A stretch of DNA of 64,000 nucleotides from a bacterium (GCA_021809565.1 JAJZKG010000003.1:1-64000); one strand, 5' to 3'; positions 26,049 through 35,827 are shown, counted from the first letter of the stretch. The notes: generated from the letters alone by a model not told the origin. Translations and numbers: made by a program.

Positions 26049-26714
26049 TTAAGATACAGGGGTATTCGTGATTGTAAAATCAAAACTCTTTCCGTTACTC
26101 TTATTTTCAAATTCTACTATGACACCAGTTAATGGATACTCAGGTGGTTCTGCAGAAGCTGGTGGCAATATATCTAACTCAACTCTAGCACCTCCAGGCA
26201 CTCCACTTGCTCCAATTTGATAACCAGATATTAGTACTGGGACACAATTATCTTCCATCTTTTTTATAACTACATTTTGGTTTATTTTCATACCTCCAAG
26301 TTCAAAAAAATTATTGAATTCATTACCAAGATTACCTTTTGGCGGAGTAAAAATTAGTGTATGATCATTAGGATTTTGTCCAGAATCATTCGCTAGTGGA
26401 CTTACCATTACCTCTCCAGGACCTGGTGAAAAAGTTAGATTAAATGGTACTTGCTTGAATGATATACTCTCAACACCAATTGTGCTTGGTGGTGTACATG
26501 TTGGTGTTGGTGTATTTTTAGGTATACTGGTTGTTGTAGGTGTTGGTGTTGGTACACTTTCATTATTAGCTGCACACCCAGCAATTCCTACCGTTGCTGC
26601 CAGTACCATAGTTCCCATTGCTGAATGCTTCTTAAGCCAATTCCATTTAGAAACAACAGGTCTTATTTCATTTATATCTTCCTCTGATTGACTAAATCCA
26701 GGATCTCTCTCCAT
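26049..26714 (-). CDS. Putative lipoprotein with Pro/Thr-rich linker
   Basis: A 221-residue protein. A 30-residue cytoplasmic N-terminus precedes a hydrophobic segment ending in a lipobox-like GIAGC (Cys47). A low-complexity linker (TPTPTTTSIPKNTPTPTC) and a beta-rich domain follow. The long N-terminus before the lipobox is unusual; a later start at an internal ATG (MGTMVLAATV) would give a standard lipoprotein signal. The function is unknown. TATATT lies 5 bases before the first ATG. Confidence 0.5.
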   Translation of the reverse strand: MERDPGFSQSEEDINEIRPVVSKWNWLKKHSAMGTMVLAATVGIAGCAANNESVPTPTPTTTSIPKNTPTPTCTPPSTIGVESISFKQVPFNLTFSPGPGEVMVSPLANDSGQNPNDHTLIFTPPKGNLGNEFNNFFELGGMKINQNVVIKKMEDNCVPVLISGYQIGASGVPGGARVELDILPPASAEPPEYPLTGVIVEFENKSNGKSFDFTITNTPVS

Positions 26715-26815
26715 AACTTAATATACAAAATAATACTAGTTAAGAATATTGTCTCACAACTTATAGTTTTTATCAATGGATTATTGTGCGGGGGTCAGAA
26801 TATATTTATCCCTTT

Positions 26816-27874
26816 TCAAAGGTATTTTTGAATATTATTAATCTGCCCTTGAGATGTTATTGCGTAATGTAAATGACCATTCTTACCTGATAAAAAATAC
26901 CAATATGGATTTGGTGTAGATTTAAATGTAGATTTTATAGAAACTAACCCAGGAGAACAGATTGGTGTTGGAGGAAGACCAGCATTCAATCTTGTATTAT
27001 AAGGAGAATTTATTAAAAGGTCTTGAGCTGTTATATTTGACCTCCACCATTTCTGCTCACTATTATCAAAACCCAACATATATTGTACAGTAGCATCAGA
27101 ACCCAGTGGAATTCCAGCATTATGTCTTCGTATAAATATATTTGCAACTAGCGGTTTATCTTGATTATATAAAGTTTCTCTTCGTACAATTGAAGCAATT
27201 ATTATATTTTGATAAAAATTGAGGGTATCTGTTTTTGTAATCTGAGATTTTATGTATGGAATATATACATTGTTTTCAAAACTATTTAATTCTTTATTTA
27301 TAATATATTTTGCATTAGCATTCTTTGGAACTTCATATGTTCCAGGATACAAAAACCCTTCTAACGAATTACCTGGGATTTGATTCAAGAATGTATAACT
27401 AAATGAATGTGCATCATTGTGTGCAATGTATCTAAAATTTGTTATAGAAAAACTATATGAAGGATTATTTACTGATAATTCATTCCTTATCATATTGGCA
27501 ACTTCTGCTATCCTTAACCCAGATGGTAGAGTAATTGTAGTGTAAAAAGGACCTTTGTTGAAACTATCAAGTAAAGTTTTTAAATTCTCCCCATTATATA
27601 TTCTATATAATCCTTTTTGGAATACAAAAAATGGATTGGATGTATCTATATATATTTTTGCTGCAAGAACTGATTTTATTACATGATTGGATTTTAGAGC
27701 ATTTAAAATACTATTTTGAGCTTCACTGGGTTTGACTAAAAATTTTATATAACCATGGTTTTTACTTACATTACTTTTAAAGTTAATATCAGATGTATAG
27801 GTAGTATATAAAAAAAGTATTATACCTAAAAATATAGCCACTATTATTCCAATTATAGTTAATTTTCTATTCAT
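26816..27874 (-). CDS. mltG: MltG, endolytic murein transglycosylase
   Basis: A 352-residue protein with one N-terminal membrane helix (7-26). The YceG/MltG domain shows SLEGFLYPGTYEV, catalytic Glu233 in ASIVRRET, GIPLGSDATVQYML, and LPPTPICSPG near the C-terminus. It cuts nascent glycan strands and so ends peptidoglycan chains. It follows ruvX by 3 bases in the conserved order alaS-ruvX-mltG known from Firmicutes. Length and motifs are complete. Confidence 0.9.
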   Translation of the reverse strand: MNRKLTIIGIIVAIFLGIILFLYTTYTSDINFKSNVSKNHGYIKFLVKPSEAQNSILNALKSNHVIKSVLAAKIYIDTSNPFFVFQKGLYRIYNGENLKTLLDSFNKGPFYTTITLPSGLRIAEVANMIRNELSVNNPSYSFSITNFRYIAHNDAHSFSYTFLNQIPGNSLEGFLYPGTYEVPKNANAKYIINKELNSFENNVYIPYIKSQITKTDTLNFYQNIIIASIVRRETLYNQDKPLVANIFIRRHNAGIPLGSDATVQYMLGFDNSEQKWWRSNITAQDLLINSPYNTRLNAGLPPTPICSPGLVSIKSTFKSTPNPYWYFLSGKNGHLHYAITSQGQINNIQKYL

Positions 27875-27877
27875 AAA

Positions 27878-28279
27878 TTATGAATTTGAGTCTAAATAGT
27901 CTTGAAGTATTAATTGTGCTGCTATATCATCCACCTTTTCTTTTTTCCCTCTACCAGTTTTTTTTAAAATTAAGCTTGCATCATAAGTTGTTAGTGTTTC
28001 ATTCCAGTATACAATTTCTATATTTTCTATATTCTTTATATCTAAAGTTTTTGTAAAATCTCTTACGTTAAATGCAGATACTCCCTCTTCCCCATTTTCA
28101 TCAAGAGGTAATCCAAAAACTATTTTACCTATTTTATACGATGTTACAATATCATTAAAATTATCTATAAAAGATTTATCATTTTTAAGTATTTTGTACC
28201 TAGATGCAATGATACCATGCTCATCAGATATTGCTATTCCTATTCTCTTTTCTCCATAATCTACACCTAAAGTTCTCAT
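27878..28279 (-). CDS. ruvX: RuvX/YqgF family nuclease
   Basis: 133 residues from ATG 28279 (MRTLGVDYGEKRIGIAISD), which avoids a long overlap with alaS and matches the family's usual start. It has an RNase H-like fold with the acidic GVDYGEKR, FGLPLDENGEEG, WNETLTTYDA and a C-terminal KVDDIAAQLILQDYL. It is a putative Holliday-junction resolvase or 16S rRNA 5' end nuclease. It starts 4 bases after alaS. Confidence 0.9.
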   Translation of the reverse strand: MRTLGVDYGEKRIGIAISDEHGIIASRYKILKNDKSFIDNFNDIVTSYKIGKIVFGLPLDENGEEGVSAFNVRDFTKTLDIKNIENIEIVYWNETLTTYDASLILKKTGRGKKEKVDDIAAQLILQDYLDSNS

Positions 28280-28283
28280 ATTA

Positions 28284-30398
28284 TTATATTTTAGATAATT
28301 CTGCTCTGATTCTACGTATACCTTTTCCAGCACTTTCTTGTTTTGTAATTTTAAATTTACCAAAATCCTTTGTGTTACCTGTATGTGTTCCCCCACATAA
28401 CTCCATTGAAAAATCTCCTATTTCAATAACTCTTACTTTAGTACTGTATTTACCTTTAAATATGAGTTCTACTCCAAGTTTTTCTGCCTCTTCCAAAGTC
28501 ATTTCTTTAACTTCAACATCTATGTTTTTATCAATCTCTTTATTTATTAGAACCTCTACTTTTTTAATCTCATCGTCAGTTAATTGTCTATCAAAGTTAA
28601 AATCAAACCTTATCCTCTGATCATCAATATATGCACCTTTTTGAGAGATATCATTACCTAATATAACCTTTAATGCTTTATTTAAAAGATGTGCAGTTGA
28701 ATGATTATATGATGTTTTAAGGCGTGATTCTTGATCAACGAAACAATCAACTATGTCTCCTTCACTAATAGAAGCTTTTCCCCCAAGGGTATGCATACCC
28801 ATATATTCTCCAATATGTAGATATACACCTTTTTTAGTTTTCCTCACATTTTTAACTTTAATCTTGAAATCTTTACCTACTACCTCTCCCATATCACCCT
28901 TTTGACCTCCACCTTCCGAGAAAAATGGTGTTTTATCTAATACAAACTGTATTTCACTCCCTAGATCAAGTACATATAAAACTTTAGAACCTTTAAGATT
29001 TAAGTCTTTGTATCCTACAAACTCAGTATTTTGTATATTTTGAAGCTCTATTTCCATATTTTTCCCTAAAGTAAATGTTGAACCAGTTCTTGACTTATCT
29101 TGTTGTATTTTATACAAGTTGTCAAACCCTGCCTCGTCAAAACTTATATTTTTTAAATTTAGAATATCTTTTATTATTTCAATATTAAGACCATATGTAT
29201 CATGAAGTTTGAACACATCTTCTCCTTTTAGATGTTTATCAGCACCTAGTTGCTCAACCATAGAATCAAGCCTCTTCATACCTTTCTCTAAAACAGTTTT
29301 GAACTTCAATTCTTCTTCATCTATTTCTTTTATTATTTTATCCCTATTCTCTAAAAGTTCTGGATAAAAATCAGAATATTTTAAAATTACAGATTCTGCG
29401 ATATTGGATAAAAATGGGAATTCTCCACCAATTTGCATAGCTTGTACCATAGATCTTCGAAGTAACCTACGCAAGACATAACCTCTATATTCATTTGAAG
29501 GAGCAAGCCCATCAGCTATTAAAAATGTAATTCCTCTGATGTGATCAGCTATTATATTCACAGATCTTTCACTCTTTATGTCAGTATTGTTATACATTGG
29601 AACTTTACTTTTTATTTTATCTACAATAGGAGTAAATAAGTCTGTTTTAAATACAGAATCAACATTCTGCAATACAGCAGTAAGTCTTTCGAGTCCTGCC
29701 CCTGTATCTACATTAGTGTATGGAAGCTTAGAGAATTTAGAGCTCTCATCTTTATAATATTCCATAAAAACACCAGCATTCCAAATTTCTACAAATCTAT
29801 TACAAGAACATCCAGGTTTACATGTTGTCTTTCCACATCCTATCTCTTCCCCATTATCATAGTATATCTCTGTAGAAGGTCCACAAGGACCTGTGAGTCC
29901 AGGTGGCCCCCAGAAATTATCCTTGAATGGTAATGCAACAATTCTTGATCTTGATATTCCAACTTCCATCCAAAAATTTTCAGATTCAGTGTCTCTTGGA
30001 ATAATACTATCCCCTTGGATTCCCTCAAAAATACTCACCCATAATCTATTTTTATCAATCATAAAATGATTTACTAAAAGATCATATGCAAGAGTGATAG
30101 CTTCTTTTTTATAATAATCACCGAATGACCAAGAACCAAGCATCTCAAAAAAAGTTAGGTGTGTTCCATCACTACCTATATTGTCAATATCTACAGTTCT
30201 AAAACTTTTTTGTACTGAACATACTTTAGAATTTTCAATCTCTTTTTCACGCATTAAATAAGGCATCATCTGTACCATACCAGCTGTTGTAAAAAGAATA
30301 CTTTCATCCTCAGGAATTAAACCTGATGATTTGTATAACTTATGGTTATGATCAGTAAAAAATTTTATGAATTTTTCTCGTACTACTTTGCCTTCCAT
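28284..30398 (-). CDS. alaS: Alanyl-tRNA synthetase lacking the C-Ala domain
   Basis: A class II synthetase charging tRNA-Ala. It has the catalytic core (FFEMLGSWSFGDYYKKEAI, later FVEIWNAGVFMEY and GAGLERL) and the editing domain with HSTAHLL and the zinc-binding CGGTHTG. At 704 residues it ends just after the editing domain, so the C-terminal oligomerisation/DHHA1 part of the usual 870-residue enzyme is absent. An extra Cys-rich segment (GCGKTTCKPGCSC, about 182-194) may be a metal site. Its neighbours ruvX and mltG are conserved. Confidence 0.93.
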   Translation of the reverse strand: MEGKVVREKFIKFFTDHNHKLYKSSGLIPEDESILFTTAGMVQMMPYLMREKEIENSKVCSVQKSFRTVDIDNIGSDGTHLTFFEMLGSWSFGDYYKKEAITLAYDLLVNHFMIDKNRLWVSIFEGIQGDSIIPRDTESENFWMEVGISRSRIVALPFKDNFWGPPGLTGPCGPSTEIYYDNGEEIGCGKTTCKPGCSCNRFVEIWNAGVFMEYYKDESSKFSKLPYTNVDTGAGLERLTAVLQNVDSVFKTDLFTPIVDKIKSKVPMYNNTDIKSERSVNIIADHIRGITFLIADGLAPSNEYRGYVLRRLLRRSMVQAMQIGGEFPFLSNIAESVILKYSDFYPELLENRDKIIKEIDEEELKFKTVLEKGMKRLDSMVEQLGADKHLKGEDVFKLHDTYGLNIEIIKDILNLKNISFDEAGFDNLYKIQQDKSRTGSTFTLGKNMEIELQNIQNTEFVGYKDLNLKGSKVLYVLDLGSEIQFVLDKTPFFSEGGGQKGDMGEVVGKDFKIKVKNVRKTKKGVYLHIGEYMGMHTLGGKASISEGDIVDCFVDQESRLKTSYNHSTAHLLNKALKVILGNDISQKGAYIDDQRIRFDFNFDRQLTDDEIKKVEVLINKEIDKNIDVEVKEMTLEEAEKLGVELIFKGKYSTKVRVIEIGDFSMELCGGTHTGNTKDFGKFKITKQESAGKGIRRIRAELSKI

Positions 30399-30423
30399 AT
30401 TTATTTCCCTATTGCTAAAAATT

Positions 30424-30496
30424 AGACGACGATGGGATTCGAACCCACGTACGCGGTTTTGCAGACCGCTTCCTGGACCAACTCGGATACGTCGCC
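30424..30496 (-). tRNA. tRNA-Cys (GCA)
   Basis: On the minus strand the gene starts GGCGACG and its acceptor partner CGTCGTC is at 30431-30425. The anticodon loop reads CTGCAAA with anticodon GCA. The T-arm contains GGTTCGAATCC. The discriminator is U, as in other tRNA-Cys. CCA is not encoded. It lies directly upstream of alaS. Confidence 0.95.
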
Positions 30497-30556
30497 AATA
30501 TATTGGAATTATACCAAATTTAAAAGATTCAGGGTAATATTACCAAGGTAATCCTA

Positions 30557-31867
30557 TTATGATAATTTATTAGCTAACATACCAAAGAACATAAATGGGT
30601 ATTTCTCTCCTTGGTAAGCTTTATACATAAGCAGTATGCTCAATAATACCCATACTATAAATAAGACCACATTTGCAATAAGAAATGCTAATGACAATGA
30701 TCCACGAGATAATGACGTGAAAACTAAGAATATAACTATAAATACAAGGTTAAACCCTATACTTTGAACAGCATGAAATTTCAAAAATTTATCATTCCTT
30801 AGATATGAGTATATAAGTATAAGTATATTTAATCCGATTACATAAGATACAACGCCAAATATATCTTCACTTCTATCTGGAGGGGTATCAGCGTTTTGGG
30901 TTTGACCTTGAACCTGGGCTCCTTGAACTTGGGTTCCTTGAGTTTGATCGTTTGTTGGTGCAGCATTTGCCTGGGAAGTTGCATATGGATTTATAAATGT
31001 ACCTTCAGACGTTTGACTAAAACCCCCTTGTTGAGGATTTTGATTTGGAATTGGGGGTAAATTAGTATCATTACTTGGATTAACAAAGTCAGGATTCTGA
31101 TATGTATTCCCGCTTATTGTAGCTGATTGAGAAGGTGTTTCTGAATTTACTGTAGTATATGATGAATTTGTACTTTGACTTCCATCAGGACTTGGTGATG
31201 TCACATTAGTATATGGATCTGGTACTTCTTGAGGCTCTATCGGCTTATTTAAATTTTTAAAATTATCCATAGATAAAGCAGAATTCAAAACATCATTTAT
31301 CTCCGCCTTATTCTTATCAACATCATCACTACCTACACTGGATAAAGTATCTTTATTTGTGGGAATGTTAACTGATGTAGCAGTACCTTGAGAATAATCA
31401 AGACCTCCTAAGGTGCTTGAGTCCTGACTACTTGAACCTGCAGACTCTTTGTTTTGCACAGAATCAGTAGGAATATTAATATTTGGAATACCAGTGGATA
31501 CACTACTTGCTTGAGTATTACCTGAATTACTTTCTAATGGTGGTAATGTACTAGTATTATCTAGAGGTTTTGATTGTAAAGGATTATCCGTAGATGTTAC
31601 CTGAGATATATTAGGTTCAGGATGGGTAGTATTTTTATTACCTAAAACAAAATCATATGGATCATTGATTTTTATTGGTTCACTATCTGTAGGAGGTACT
31701 GGAGTTTGAGTATTAACTGCACCCTGCTTAGAAGAATCATCATTATTAACATTTTGTGTAGCATTACTATCTTGCACACCTTGAGTTCCATTAACGGCTT
31801 GACTGTCTGTAGTTGTTGGAGGTATTTGAAAATCTTGATTAGGTTTTATAACATTATCATCATCCAT
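30557..31867 (-). CDS. DUF4870-type membrane protein with a long disordered head
   Basis: 436 residues. The first 325 are low-complexity, rich in Gln, Asn, Ser, Thr and Pro, and probably unfolded. The last 110 form three or four membrane helices with FGVVSYVIGLNILILIY and KFHAVQSIGFNLVF, the DUF4870/Tic20-like pattern. The role is unknown. TATAAT (31878-31873, minus strand) lies 5 bases before the ATG. Confidence 0.7.
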   Translation of the reverse strand: MDDDNVIKPNQDFQIPPTTTDSQAVNGTQGVQDSNATQNVNNDDSSKQGAVNTQTPVPPTDSEPIKINDPYDFVLGNKNTTHPEPNISQVTSTDNPLQSKPLDNTSTLPPLESNSGNTQASSVSTGIPNINIPTDSVQNKESAGSSSQDSSTLGGLDYSQGTATSVNIPTNKDTLSSVGSDDVDKNKAEINDVLNSALSMDNFKNLNKPIEPQEVPDPYTNVTSPSPDGSQSTNSSYTTVNSETPSQSATISGNTYQNPDFVNPSNDTNLPPIPNQNPQQGGFSQTSEGTFINPYATSQANAAPTNDQTQGTQVQGAQVQGQTQNADTPPDRSEDIFGVVSYVIGLNILILIYSYLRNDKFLKFHAVQSIGFNLVFIVIFLVFTSLSRGSLSLAFLIANVVLFIVWVLLSILLMYKAYQGEKYPFMFFGMLANKLS

Positions 31868-31927
31868 GGTGTATTATAATAATATAATTATGATTAATTA
31901 TAGCATTTCATATTAAAAAAGAACAAA

Positions 31928-33106
31928 GTGAATAAAAACTATATATACTTTGACAATTCAGCTACAACAAAAATCGATCAGAGAGTGATTAATGAAATGA
32001 TTCCTTATATAGAAACCTTGTATGGAAATCCATCAAGTTTACATATAGAAGGCCAGAAAGCCAGAAGAGTTATTGATAAAGCGAGAGAAATAATTGCTTC
32101 ATATATAGGGTCAGATATACAAGAGGTTATTTTTACATCTGGAGGAACCGAAAGTAATAATACCGTAATAAATGGTGTAGCTCATGCATTAAAGAAGAAG
32201 GGGAATCATATAATAACAACCTCTATAGAACATGATTCAATACTAAAACCCCTAGAGAACTTGGAAGGATTTGACATAACATATTTAAAACCATCAATTA
32301 CAGGACATATATCCCTAGAGGATCTAAAATCAAAAATCAGAGATGATACTATCCTTATATCAATAGCATATGCTAATTCAGAAATAGGATCAATTCAAGA
32401 TATTCAAAAAATAGCAGAAATAGCTCATGAAAAAGGAGTACTGATACATACAGATGCAATGCAAGCAGCAAAATATAGGGATATAAATGTAAAAAATATT
32501 GGCGTTGATCTTATGACTTTTGGTGCACATAAAATAAATGGACCTAAAGGAATTGGAGCTTTATTCATAAAAAGAGGAACTATGATAAAACCTCTATTGT
32601 ACGGAGGATCTCAGGAATATAGGTTTAGAGGAGGGACTGAAAATACACCATTAATTGCAGGATTTGCTAAAGCAGTAGAAATCCTACGCAATGAAAAAGA
32701 TGATAGATCAAAATATGTAAAATCATTGAGAGATTTATTTGAGTCTAGTCTGCAGAATTATTTAAAAGATATAAAAATAAATGGATCAAAATCCATTGGA
32801 TCTGGATCCAATGGATCTAGATCCAATGGTGAAGGAGACAGATTAGAAAGCATATCTAATATATATTTTAAAAATGTATCTACTGAAACTATGATCATAA
32901 ATTTAGACATGAAAGGTATAGCTGCATCAGCAGGTTCGGCATGCTCTTCTTTATCTATTGAACCTTCACATGTTTTAACATCTATAGGGTTAAGTATTGA
33001 GGAAGCTAAACATTCTGTAAGGTTTAGTTTTGGTCATGAAAATACAGAATCTGAAATAGAGAGTAGTATAAAGATAATAAGAGACATATATGGAAGTCAA
33101 TTATAA
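31928..33106 (+). CDS. Cysteine desulfurase, NifS/IscS type
   Basis: Starts at GTG 31928. It has 392 residues, with YFDNSATTK at 7-15, HDSI, PLP-binding Lys202 in GAHKINGPKG, and the sulfur-carrying Cys339 in GSACSS. It releases sulfur from cysteine for Fe-S clusters or tRNA thiolation. Residues 286-300 are three tandem pentapeptides (GSKSI, GSGSN, GSRSN) made by the GGATC palindrome, in the loop before the active cysteine. No tRNA thiolase gene is adjacent. The next gene starts 17 bases before its end. Confidence 0.92.
   Translation: MNKNYIYFDNSATTKIDQRVINEMIPYIETLYGNPSSLHIEGQKARRVIDKAREIIASYIGSDIQEVIFTSGGTESNNTVINGVAHALKKKGNHIITTSIEHDSILKPLENLEGFDITYLKPSITGHISLEDLKSKIRDDTILISIAYANSEIGSIQDIQKIAEIAHEKGVLIHTDAMQAAKYRDINVKNIGVDLMTFGAHKINGPKGIGALFIKRGTMIKPLLYGGSQEYRFRGGTENTPLIAGFAKAVEILRNEKDDRSKYVKSLRDLFESSLQNYLKDIKINGSKSIGSGSNGSRSNGEGDRLESISNIYFKNVSTETMIINLDMKGIAASAGSACSSLSIEPSHVLTSIGLSIEEAKHSVRFSFGHENTESEIESSIKIIRDIYGSQL
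32783..32824. repeat. Three tandem GGATC palindrome units in a desulfurase gene
   Basis: Units at 32783-32794, 32798-32809 and 32813-32824 with 15-bp period: GGATCAAAATCC, GGATCTGGATCC, GGATCTAGATCC, joined by ATT or AAT. The period keeps the reading frame. Confidence 0.85.
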
Positions 33107-34352
33107 CGAAGAAAAAGATATAAGAATATCAAAGCGTATTGAAGCTATTGCCTATATTTTTATAGTTCTCTACCTTATTTTCTATAACTACTTTAATATT
33201 CATCAAAACAATAAAGAACTGTTTATATTAAATAATATTTTAGCGGTTATTTTTATTATAATTATACTTTCTATTAATCATATAGCTAAAATAAAACTGC
33301 TATCCAAAAAAATTTTTACAGAAGTTATATTATTAACTTTGTGGATTTTTATAGAAATATTATTTTTTACTACAAAAAATAGTCCAATATTTTTTATACT
33401 ACCAATTTTAATAATAACAACGGTTATGTCATATGATAATATTAAAAATGTCATTATATATATCTCTCTACTTACTCTTGGACTTATATCTTTATTTTTT
33501 ATTCCTTATTACAACAGTTCTAATGAAATCAGTCTTACTATAATAAAATTTTGGATCATATTTTTCATTACAACAGCAAGTTTTTCATATTTATATGTAT
33601 ATAGACAGATGACAGAAAAATATCAAGAAGAAAAAGAACTTGCAAAACACAATGAAGCTTTAACTAAAGAGAAAAATTCTTTTGTAAGAATTCTTTCCAC
33701 AGAATTAAAAGATCCTATTAAAAATACCGAAATGCAATTACAGGAAATTCTAGATAAGAATAAATACGTATTTAATCCTAATATGAAAGATATTTTAGAA
33801 AAAACACTGACAAATGCGAAAACATTAGATAATCTATCTCAGAATATATTAACCATGGATAATTCAAATATAGATAGTATAACATTTGCCCTCCAGAAAA
33901 TAGATCTCGGAAGTATGTTATCAGAAGTATTAAATACACTTGATTTGAAGGCGAAAGAGAGGAATATATCTATTGTATCTTCAGATATAAAAAATATATA
34001 TGTGAATGCTGACTATAATAGACTGGGAGAAATTTTACGTAATGTTGTAGATAATGCAATCAAATACACAGATGAAGGAGGTAATGTCTCTATTTTTGTA
34101 TCTAAAGAAGATGGCAATATATATATAAAAGTTCAAGATACAGGCATAGGGATACCAGCAGATGATATTGATAAACTTTTTACAAAATTCTATAGAGCAT
34201 CAAATGTAGAAAAAAATACAAAACAAGGGACTGGACTAGGTCTATATCTTGTAAAACAATATATAGAGAAAATGAATGGTGAAATAAAGATAGAAAGCGT
34301 TCTTGGTAAGGGGACAACAATTACATTAATTATACCTCAATATGGAGACTGA
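33090..34352 (+). CDS. Histidine-kinase-like protein lacking the phosphoacceptor His
   Basis: 420 residues: about six membrane helices (15-165), a coiled linker, a HisKA-like helix and an intact HATPase (RNVVDNAIKYTDEGG, DTGIGIPADD, GTGLGLYLVK). In the H-box the expected SHELR is STELKDPI, with Thr204 in place of histidine, so it cannot autophosphorylate at the normal site. It may act as a regulatory partner of the intact kinase encoded next, which overlaps it by 11 bases. It overlaps the cysteine desulfurase by 17 bases. Confidence 0.85.
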   Translation: MEVNYNEEKDIRISKRIEAIAYIFIVLYLIFYNYFNIHQNNKELFILNNILAVIFIIIILSINHIAKIKLLSKKIFTEVILLTLWIFIEILFFTTKNSPIFFILPILIITTVMSYDNIKNVIIYISLLTLGLISLFFIPYYNSSNEISLTIIKFWIIFFITTASFSYLYVYRQMTEKYQEEKELAKHNEALTKEKNSFVRILSTELKDPIKNTEMQLQEILDKNKYVFNPNMKDILEKTLTNAKTLDNLSQNILTMDNSNIDSITFALQKIDLGSMLSEVLNTLDLKAKERNISIVSSDIKNIYVNADYNRLGEILRNVVDNAIKYTDEGGNVSIFVSKEDGNIYIKVQDTGIGIPADDIDKLFTKFYRASNVEKNTKQGTGLGLYLVKQYIEKMNGEIKIESVLGKGTTITLIIPQYGD

Positions 34353-35592
34353 TATACAAAAATCTATAGAATTAGAGAAAAATCAAAAATTATCAATAAT
34401 GATAAGAAACACTATTGCTGTGTTTGCTATTATTATGGGCATACTTCTATTTAATCTTTCTTTCTTTAACATAACTCATTTACAATCAATATTTATAATA
34501 TCAGCATCTGGTGGATCTATATTTATTGTTCTTATATTAAATTATCTTGTGAGATCACCAAGTGCAAATAAAAATAGACTAGAACTCTTTCTATTTTTTA
34601 TAATTGTATCACCTCTTGTAATATTATTTGGAGGGCCAAAAAGCCCATTTGTAATTGTCTACATGATCATATTATTTCAAGCCATAATAATTGATGAAGA
34701 TAATTTCAATTTTGTGATTGCCAACATACTCCCTATATTTATAAACATAATATACATAATAATCACAAAGGATATTGGTTTAGAAATAATAGTATTTATT
34801 ATAATGGAAATTCTAATAAATATATTTCTGTCAATAGAATCTAAAGACCTACTTTATATTACTCATACTATTTTAAATAAATATAAAGATGAGAAAAAAA
34901 CTACGGAGATGATGGAAAATGTTAATAAGGAGAAGGATGAATTTATATCTACCGCATCCCATGAATTACGTTCACCAATATCAGCTGTCAGGGGTTATTT
35001 ACAATTACTTACAATTGATGAAGATTATCAAAAACTTCCAAGGGATACTTATGATGATTTAAAAAGACTTACTGCATCAGCAGAAGATCTAAATAAGGTG
35101 GTAGACAATTTATTAAATACTTCCAGAATAGATTTAAACAGAATATATATAAATAAAGTTGATACAAATCTAAATTTACAGATATTTAAATCTTTTGCAA
35201 AAATTGTACAGAAAGCAGAGTTGAAAAAGATGAAATTAATATTCAAGCCTTATACGGAAAATACTATTGTTAATACAGATTCAGAAAAATTATCTGATGT
35301 TATAGTAAATATCATTGATAATTCAATAGAAAATTCCCCAGAAGGAGCAGAAATCATTATAACTACAGAAAAGAAAGATAACACTAATCTTATAATCATA
35401 AGGGATTTTGGATATGGTATACCACAAGATATACTTCCACATATTTTTGAAAAATTTTATATAACATCAAATAAGAACAAAAGAACAGGACTTGGTTTAT
35501 ACCTTTCTTATAATTTTATGAGAATGATAGGTGGTAGTTTAAAAATAGAAAGCATTGAGAATACAGGAACAACAGCTATTATTGAAATTTAA
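34342..35592 (+). CDS. Membrane histidine kinase
   Basis: 416 residues with about six membrane helices in the first 165, a HisKA domain with His207 in TASHELRSPI, and a HATPase with NIIDNSIENSPEG, RDFGYGIP and RTGLGLYLS. The layout matches the preceding kinase-like gene, so the two probably arose by duplication. No response regulator is adjacent; the nearest is at 18391-18795. Confidence 0.88.
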   Translation: METDIQKSIELEKNQKLSIMIRNTIAVFAIIMGILLFNLSFFNITHLQSIFIISASGGSIFIVLILNYLVRSPSANKNRLELFLFFIIVSPLVILFGGPKSPFVIVYMIILFQAIIIDEDNFNFVIANILPIFINIIYIIITKDIGLEIIVFIIMEILINIFLSIESKDLLYITHTILNKYKDEKKTTEMMENVNKEKDEFISTASHELRSPISAVRGYLQLLTIDEDYQKLPRDTYDDLKRLTASAEDLNKVVDNLLNTSRIDLNRIYINKVDTNLNLQIFKSFAKIVQKAELKKMKLIFKPYTENTIVNTDSEKLSDVIVNIIDNSIENSPEGAEIIITTEKKDNTNLIIIRDFGYGIPQDILPHIFEKFYITSNKNKRTGLGLYLSYNFMRMIGGSLKIESIENTGTTAIIEI

Positions 35593-35626
35593 AGCATTTA
35601 TGACTATAATAAACATTGTTTTATAT

Positions 35627-35698
35627 TCCTCGGTAGCTCAACGGTAGAGCGGCTCGCTGTTAACGAGAAGGTTCTAGGTTCGAATCCTAGCCGGGGAG
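35627..35698 (+). tRNA. tRNA-Asn (GTT)
   Basis: Acceptor TCCTCGG (35627-35633) pairs with CCGGGGA (35691-35697), and the discriminator is G. The anticodon loop CTGTTAA gives anticodon GTT. The T-arm is CTAGG-TTCGAAT-CCTAG. CCA is not encoded. A series of accessory genes begins immediately downstream. Confidence 0.95.
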
Positions 35699-35827
35699 CT
35701 GTTCTTGGATACCTTCCCTATTAACATTGAGAATATCTTGGTATATAGGGCTTATATCACGGTTCAAATAATTAAATCCACCGAATTTACAACTCAAATA
35801 TCAGATATATTTAGTGCATATAAGCTA

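Noticed and set aside
26455..26691. Plus-strand frame opposite the lipoprotein gene
   Set aside because: Its Val/Gly-rich content comes from the Thr/Pro codons of the linker on the other strand.
28280..28396. Extended N-terminus for RuvX
   Set aside because: It would overlap alaS by over 110 bases, and the family starts at the MRTLGVDYG methionine.
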